A stretch of 64,000 nucleotides of DNA, from NCBI RefSeq assembly GCF_900130025.1, contig NZ_FQXR01000005.1, positions 1 to 64,000 on the forward strand, given 5' to 3'. Under the pieces are notes generated by a model. The model was not told the DNA's origin, did no database searches, and worked only from the letters and a program-made list of their open reading frames with translations. The DNA is from Sporanaerobacter acetigenes DSM 13106. Lineage in GTDB: Bacteria; Bacillota; Clostridia; Tissierellales; Sporanaerobacteraceae. Both the position numbers and the translations under genes were made by a program. This document shows, one piece after another, positions 60,202-64,000 of the stretch; the first letter of the stretch is position 1; every line of letters starts with the position of its first letter.

Positions 60202-60744
60202 TTGAATTCATTGGAAATTTTCAAATGTTTATCTGACAATTCTAGGCTAAAGATTATAAACAGCTTGATGATAGAGCCTATGTATGTTGAATTATTGGCT
60301 GAAAGATTAGAATTATCTACTTCAACAGTATCTTTTCACCTTAAAAAATTAATGGATGCAAATATTGTATCGTCTAAAAAAGAGCAGTATTATACAGTTT
60401 ATAGTATAAATGAAGGAATTTTTTCAATGACTCTTAAAGATTTAGTAAAAGATGATAGAAGAGAAGAAGAAATACTAAATCAAAGAGAACAAAAATATAG
60501 AGAAAAAGTTATAGATTCTTTTTTTAAATATGGCAAACTAAAAGAAATACCAGTACAGAAAAAGAAAAGACAAATTGTTTTAGAAAAAATAGTGGAAAGC
60601 TTTGAAGAAGATAGAGAGTATACAGAAAAAGAAGTTAATTTGACAATTGCCGATTTTCATGATGATTTCTGTACAATAAGAAGAGATTTAATAGGTTTTA
60701 ATCTTATGGAAAGAGACAATGGAATATATAAAAGAAAAAAATAA
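60202..60744 (+). CDS. ArsR-like transcriptional regulator with C-terminal DUF2087
   Basis: 180 residues. An N-terminal winged helix of ArsR type (FKCLSDNSRLKIINSLMIEPMY, LELSTSTVSFHLKKLMDANIV) is followed by a linker and a DUF2087 domain (KKKRQIVLEKIVESFEEDREYTEKEVNLTIADFHDDFCTIRRDLIGFNLMER in part), the usual order in this family. No metal-binding cysteines of classical ArsR sensors are present. TTG 60202 follows GAGGGGTGAT. It probably regulates its own two-gene operon or close targets. Confidence 0.88.
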   Translation: MNSLEIFKCLSDNSRLKIINSLMIEPMYVELLAERLELSTSTVSFHLKKLMDANIVSSKKEQYYTVYSINEGIFSMTLKDLVKDDRREEEILNQREQKYREKVIDSFFKYGKLKEIPVQKKKRQIVLEKIVESFEEDREYTEKEVNLTIADFHDDFCTIRRDLIGFNLMERDNGIYKRKK

Positions 60745-60755
60745 ATTGATTACTT

Positions 60756-60789
60756 CATGCCAGGCACCAGTTTTTTGGTGCCCAGCATG
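60756..60789. repeat. REP-like hairpin, second family
   Basis: CATGCCAGGCACCA (60756-60769) and TGGTGCCCAGCATG (60776-60789) with a 6-nt T-rich loop and one internal CA/CA mismatch. Lies between the DUF2087 regulator and the kinase gene. Distinct in sequence from the GGGGACGGTTC hairpins. Confidence 0.7.
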
Positions 60790-60807
60790 GACAAGAAGGT
60801 GAGTTTG

Positions 60808-62079
60808 ATGAAGAATTTAAAAAGAATGCTTTTTGTTTCTATTGTAGTTGCGTTGGCTTCTCAAGTCAGTATAGGATTAGTTAGCAGTGATTTTAGAGTT
60901 TCAGCGGGTATAATACTTTATGTCATATTTCTTTTTTATTATGAAGATTTAAAACCAATTCCAACAGGAATACTATCAGGTATAATAGTGAATCTTCTAA
61001 GGTCAATACTATACTATTTTACAATGGGAAATTTTGGTCATGAAATATTATCTTTTCAGATAGAAATATTGTTTTATACTTTTTATGCTATTATTTATTA
61101 TTTGCTGACCAATGAGAACAACAAGAAAAGCATAAATTATATTTTTTTAGTTATGCTCATTAGTGATTTCGGTGCCAATATCATAGAGTTACTCATTAGA
61201 ACTATAATAGGCTCTAGTCCTTTTCCATGGGAAATCACTTCTACATTATTTCTTGTAGCACTAGTGCGCTCTGGCATAACCTGGTTAGCTTTAAATTTAT
61301 TTAAATATTATAAAATGTTACTTATAAAAGAAGAACATGAAGAAAGATATAAAAGACTATTGTGGCTTACATCTCAATTAAAAACAGAAATGTACTGGAT
61401 GGAAAAGAACATGGAAAATATAGAAAATGTCATGTCTGATTCCTATAGATTGTTTGAAATGATAAATACTGATGAGGACAAGGATAGCTGGGGCGAAAGA
61501 TCAATAGGCATTGCTCGAGATATACATGAAATAAAAAAGGAAAATGGCTTGGCTATCAGGGGAATAAAAGAAATTACAGAAAGTGAACTTAAAGATGAAA
61601 AAATGAGTTTTAAAGATATCATAAGTATTTTATTTGAGACTATGAAAAGAGAAATAAGACGATTAAACAAGAATATTGAGCTTGAAATCCATATGGAAGA
61701 AAATTTCTATACTTCACAGCATTATTATCTCATGTCAATTTTTCGCAATCTTGTTATGAATAGCATAGACGCAATTCCTGACACACAAAGAGATGGTAAA
61801 ATAAGTATTATCCATAGAATTGTTGATGGAGAACATGCTTTTATGGTATCTGACAATGGTTCAGGCATAGATGAAGAAGGGTTAGAGCATATTTTTTCAC
61901 CTGGATATTCAACTAAAATAAATTATGATACGGGTGAAATAAATAGAGGACTTGGGCTTTCTATAGTCAAACATATAGTTGAAAAACAATTGGAAGGTAG
62001 TTTAAAGGTGAGTTCAACAAAAGGCAAGGGAACTACAATATATATATACATACCAAAACATTCTTTGGAGGTGAGTTAG
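60808..62079 (+). CDS. GlnK/YcbA-like membrane sensor histidine kinase
   Basis: 423 residues. Six or so membrane helices (about 5-185) form the sensor. The phosphoacceptor region is of the GlnK/DcuS-like type with IARDIHEIKKENGLAIRGI, its His the probable site. The ATPase domain has N-box FRNLVMNSIDAI, DNGSGI and RGLGLSIVKHIVE. The partner regulator with a YcbB domain follows at once, matching the Bacillus GlnK-GlnL glutamine-sensing pair. ATG 60808 follows AAGGTGAG. Longer frames begin inside the REP hairpin and are not credible. Confidence 0.9.
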   Translation: MKNLKRMLFVSIVVALASQVSIGLVSSDFRVSAGIILYVIFLFYYEDLKPIPTGILSGIIVNLLRSILYYFTMGNFGHEILSFQIEILFYTFYAIIYYLLTNENNKKSINYIFLVMLISDFGANIIELLIRTIIGSSPFPWEITSTLFLVALVRSGITWLALNLFKYYKMLLIKEEHEERYKRLLWLTSQLKTEMYWMEKNMENIENVMSDSYRLFEMINTDEDKDSWGERSIGIARDIHEIKKENGLAIRGIKEITESELKDEKMSFKDIISILFETMKREIRRLNKNIELEIHMEENFYTSQHYYLMSIFRNLVMNSIDAIPDTQRDGKISIIHRIVDGEHAFMVSDNGSGIDEEGLEHIFSPGYSTKINYDTGEINRGLGLSIVKHIVEKQLEGSLKVSSTKGKGTTIYIYIPKHSLEVS

Positions 62080-62081
62080 AA

Positions 62082-62921
62082 ATAAAAATATTTATAGTTG
62101 AAGATGATGAAAATATCATTAGAATACTAGAAAAAATAATAGTTGATAAAAATTTGGGAGAAGTAGTAGGAAAGGCTACTGATGGGACAAATGGCTTAAA
62201 GGAGATAATAGTGTTGAATCCAGATATTGTTCTGGTGGACTTGCTCATGCCCGGCAAAGACGGAATCAATTTGACAAGAGAAGTAAAGACCATACATCCT
62301 GATATTCACTATATCATGATATCACAGGTATCTTCTAAAGACATGATTGCCAAAGCCTATGAAAGTGGAATAGAATACTATATTTCAAAACCTATAAATG
62401 CTATTGAAGTTGAAACTGTAATAAAAAAAGTTGAAGAAAAAGTTGATATGAAAAAAAAGTTAGATCAAATTCAACAATTATTTTCTCCAGAGACTAAAGA
62501 TTTAAAAACAAAAGAAACTAGTCATGATAGCATAGAAGGGGTAAAACAAGTTATGCAGAAAATTGGAGTTGCTGGGGAAGTCGGAAGTCAGGATATTGTT
62601 GATGTAGCTAAGTATTTGATTGATACAAATCAAACAATGTCTGATTTTACAGTGAAAGAGCTTTGTAGCCATTTTACTGACAATCCTAGAACCATGGAGC
62701 AAAGGATAAGAAGAACTGCTACTGTTGGACTCATCAATCTTGCAAATCTTGGAATAGAGGACAATATAAATGAAATATTTGTTGAATATTCCAATGGACT
62801 ATACAATTTTGAACAAGTAAAAATAGAAATGGATTTTATAAGGGGTAAAACTAAAAAAAGAGGTAAAGTAAATATAAAAAAATTCATAGATGGGATAGTC
62901 TATTATGGCAAAAGACTATAA
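62082..62921 (+). CDS. GlnL/YcbB-like response regulator, apparent ATA start
   Basis: 279 residues. A receiver domain with VEDDEN acidic pocket, phosphoacceptor D53 (IVLVDLLMPGKDG) and K103 (YISKPI), a linker, and a C-terminal YcbB DNA-binding domain (VAKYLIDTNQTMSDFTVKELCSHF, PRTMEQRIRRTATVGLINLANLG). The full receiver needs to begin at KIFIVEDDE. The codon in the initiator position is ATA at 62082, seven bases after GGAGGTGA. The first conventional start, TTG 62154, would delete the first strand and the acidic pocket. Two bases separate it from the kinase stop. It should control the symporter downstream. Confidence 0.85.
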   Translation: MKIFIVEDDENIIRILEKIIVDKNLGEVVGKATDGTNGLKEIIVLNPDIVLVDLLMPGKDGINLTREVKTIHPDIHYIMISQVSSKDMIAKAYESGIEYYISKPINAIEVETVIKKVEEKVDMKKKLDQIQQLFSPETKDLKTKETSHDSIEGVKQVMQKIGVAGEVGSQDIVDVAKYLIDTNQTMSDFTVKELCSHFTDNPRTMEQRIRRTATVGLINLANLGIEDNINEIFVEYSNGLYNFEQVKIEMDFIRGKTKKRGKVNIKKFIDGIVYYGKRL

Positions 62922-62927
62922 ATTAGG

Positions 62928-62963
62928 AAAGTTAGATAGGAAAAATTCTTATCTAACTTTTTT
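62928..62963 (+). terminator. intrinsic terminator
   Basis: AAAGTTAGATA (62928-62938) pairs with TATCTAACTTT (62950-62960) followed by TTT. Ends the kinase-regulator operon. Confidence 0.88.
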
Positions 62964-63005
62964 GTTGTCAAAAACATCACAAAAAACAATAAAATTTTTT
63001 TACAG

Positions 63006-63047
63006 TTTGAAACTTTTTGAAACTATTCGAAGGGCATAAATTATACT
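63006..63047 (+). promoter_or_regulatory. tandem 10-bp repeats overlapping the symporter promoter
   Basis: TTTGAAAC at 63006-63013 and 63016-63023 are direct repeats one helical turn apart. The second overlaps a TTGAAA -35-like box, followed by TATACT at 63042-63047 with a long 19-base spacer. Tandem repeats one turn apart next to a weak promoter are what Bacillus GlnL uses at its target, though the sequence differs. Confidence 0.5.
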
Positions 63048-63085
63048 TATTAAAACAACTATTAAGTATAATGGGGGGTTAAAAC

Positions 63086-64000
63086 ATGTACCAATTTAAG
63101 GAGATAGTTAATTTGGCCAATACAGTGTTATGGGACTATGTATTAATATTTGCACTTATAGGTATTGGAATTTTTATGACCATAAAACTTAAGTTTCTAC
63201 AGTTCACTAGAGTATTCCCAGCGTTAAAGAAAATGATTGTAGATATAGTCAATAAAAAACAAGTAGAAGAAGGGAAAATGTCGCCTTTTCAAGCCTTATC
63301 AACAGCGGTAGCAGCTCAAGTTGGAACAGGCAATATAGTAGGTGTAGCTACAGCTATAGCATCAGGTGGGCCAGGAGCTGCATTTTGGATGATAGTATCT
63401 GCGTTTTTTGGAATGGCTACAATATTTAGCGAATCAGTTTTAGCACAAAAATATAGAGAAGTCAAAGAAGGAGAAGTAACAGGAGGACCTGCATACTATA
63501 TAAAAAATGGGCTGAAATCTAAAGGATTGGCTATGTTTTTTGCTACAACATGTATTATTGCATTAGGTATAGTTGGTATCATGGTTCAATCAAATTCAGT
63601 AGCAGGATCAGTAAGCAATGCTTTTGGAATACCAGCATATATTGTCACTATAGTACTTGCAATAGTAGTATTTCGTATATTGGTAGGAGGGATGGGAAGA
63701 ATAGCATCCTTTTCAGAAAAGGTAGTACCAGTTATGGCGGGTCTATATATTCTAGGAAGTATAGTGATAATAATTATGAACATCGGCAATTTCGTTCCGG
63801 CAATTAAAAGTATTTTTGTAGGAGCATTTTCACCAAAGGCAATTGGTGGTGGAGCACTAGGTATTACAATTCAACAAACCATAAGATTTGGACTAGCAAG
63901 AGGACTTTTTTCAAACGAAGCTGGTATGGGTTCAACACCTCATTCCCATGCAGTTGCAGATGTTTCACATCCTGCTGAACAAGGTTTTGTTGCTATGATA
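63086..64000 (+). CDS. sodium:alanine/glutamine symporter, AGCS family (partial)
   Basis: 305 residues before the window ends, without a stop. AGCS hallmarks are AVAAQVGTGNIVGVATAIASGGPGAAFWM, EGEVTGGPAYYIKNGL, FSEKVVPVMAGLYI and RFGLARGLFSNEAGMGSTPHSHA, over about eight membrane helices. It imports alanine, glycine or glutamine with sodium. Placement beside a GlnK/GlnL-type system, which in Bacillus controls glutaminase and the AGCS transporter GlnT, points to glutamine. ATG 63086 follows GGGGGG. About 230 residues are missing. Confidence 0.93.
   Translation, partial: MYQFKEIVNLANTVLWDYVLIFALIGIGIFMTIKLKFLQFTRVFPALKKMIVDIVNKKQVEEGKMSPFQALSTAVAAQVGTGNIVGVATAIASGGPGAAFWMIVSAFFGMATIFSESVLAQKYREVKEGEVTGGPAYYIKNGLKSKGLAMFFATTCIIALGIVGIMVQSNSVAGSVSNAFGIPAYIVTIVLAIVVFRILVGGMGRIASFSEKVVPVMAGLYILGSIVIIIMNIGNFVPAIKSIFVGAFSPKAIGGGALGITIQQTIRFGLARGLFSNEAGMGSTPHSHAVADVSHPAEQGFVAMI

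Noticed and set aside
60757-60807. Longer N-terminus of the GlnK-like kinase
   Set aside because: It would translate through the REP-like hairpin, and a good ribosome site serves ATG 60808.
63550-63807. Small frames inside the symporter region
   Set aside because: They are out-of-frame shadows of the AGCS symporter frame, which is open from 63086 to the window edge.
1-64000. CRISPR arrays, tRNA or rRNA genes
   Set aside because: No regularly spaced repeats and no cloverleaf or rRNA-like sequences were seen on reading through. A dedicated scan was not possible.

Overview
The window reads as an AT-rich, low-GC Gram-positive chromosome, most likely an anaerobic, endospore-forming clostridium close to Tissierellia/Peptoniphilaceae-type lineages. 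This is inferred, not searched. The grounds are strong AGGAGG-type ribosome sites with many TTG/GTG starts, a CotF-type spore coat protein, rubrerythrin, an ATP-dependent double-cubane iron-sulfur reductase with its activase, secreted proteins carrying copper-amine-oxidase-N stalk domains, and several two-component systems. No rRNA, tRNA or CRISPR array was seen. Both edges cut genes.

1-5.2 kb is an accessory patch. It holds the end of an unknown gene, a NUDIX hydrolase, and a visibly GC-richer block on the minus strand (HipA-like kinase, then a frameshifted AlbA_2/Schlafen-type regulator). It also carries a 297-bp MITE-like element with a 6-bp target duplication, and an ISL3-family insertion sequence with perfect 22-bp inverted repeats and an 8-bp target duplication. 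The insertion sequence landed inside an older long palindrome.

5.4-20.2 kb: a TIM-barrel isomerase, a CDF metal exporter, a secreted metallo-beta-lactamase-fold protein and a secreted glucosaminidase. Next comes a cell-envelope cluster: OmpR-type two-component pair, VTC-type polyphosphate polymerase domain protein, DUF4956 membrane protein, CotH kinase-like protein, and a MacB-like ABC ATPase with a large FtsX permease containing a long coiled coil.

20.2-38.9 kb: a second two-component pair divergent from an HtrA protease; MscL with a zinc-ribbon tail; a secreted DUF4163/DUF3298 protein; a TIM-barrel protein with a heterodimeric ABC exporter; the double-cubane reductase/activase pair; CotF; a HAD phosphatase; a Na/Pi symporter-PhoU fusion; a parvulin; rubrerythrin; DUF441; and a MATE exporter.

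38.9-48.5 kb is the most coherent unit. A consensus promoter and a ~105-nt leader ending in an intrinsic terminator precede an FmdE-like zinc protein, LarE, DUF3842, LarB, LarC, a TrmO-like protein and a complete family-5 (nickel/peptide type) ABC importer. This makes the nickel-pincer nucleotide cofactor and probably brings in nickel, but no LarA-type user enzyme is present.

48.5-59.6 kb: a ferric-iron-type ABC importer (minus strand), ClpB, an SDR dehydrogenase, two adjacent paralogues related to the archaeal/cyanobacterial ornithine cyclodeaminase (TIGR00300) family that lack its N-terminal subdomain, and an M29 aminopeptidase. 59.8-64 kb: a small unknown protein, an ArsR-like/DUF2087 regulator, and a GlnK/GlnL-like two-component system whose response regulator appears to start at ATA. 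The latter is followed by the start of a sodium:alanine/glutamine symporter with two 10-bp-spaced direct repeats over its promoter. REP-like hairpins, some sharing a GGGGACGGTTC or CTTGTGTTTCTT core, recur at gene ends through the window, and one lies inside a coding region.
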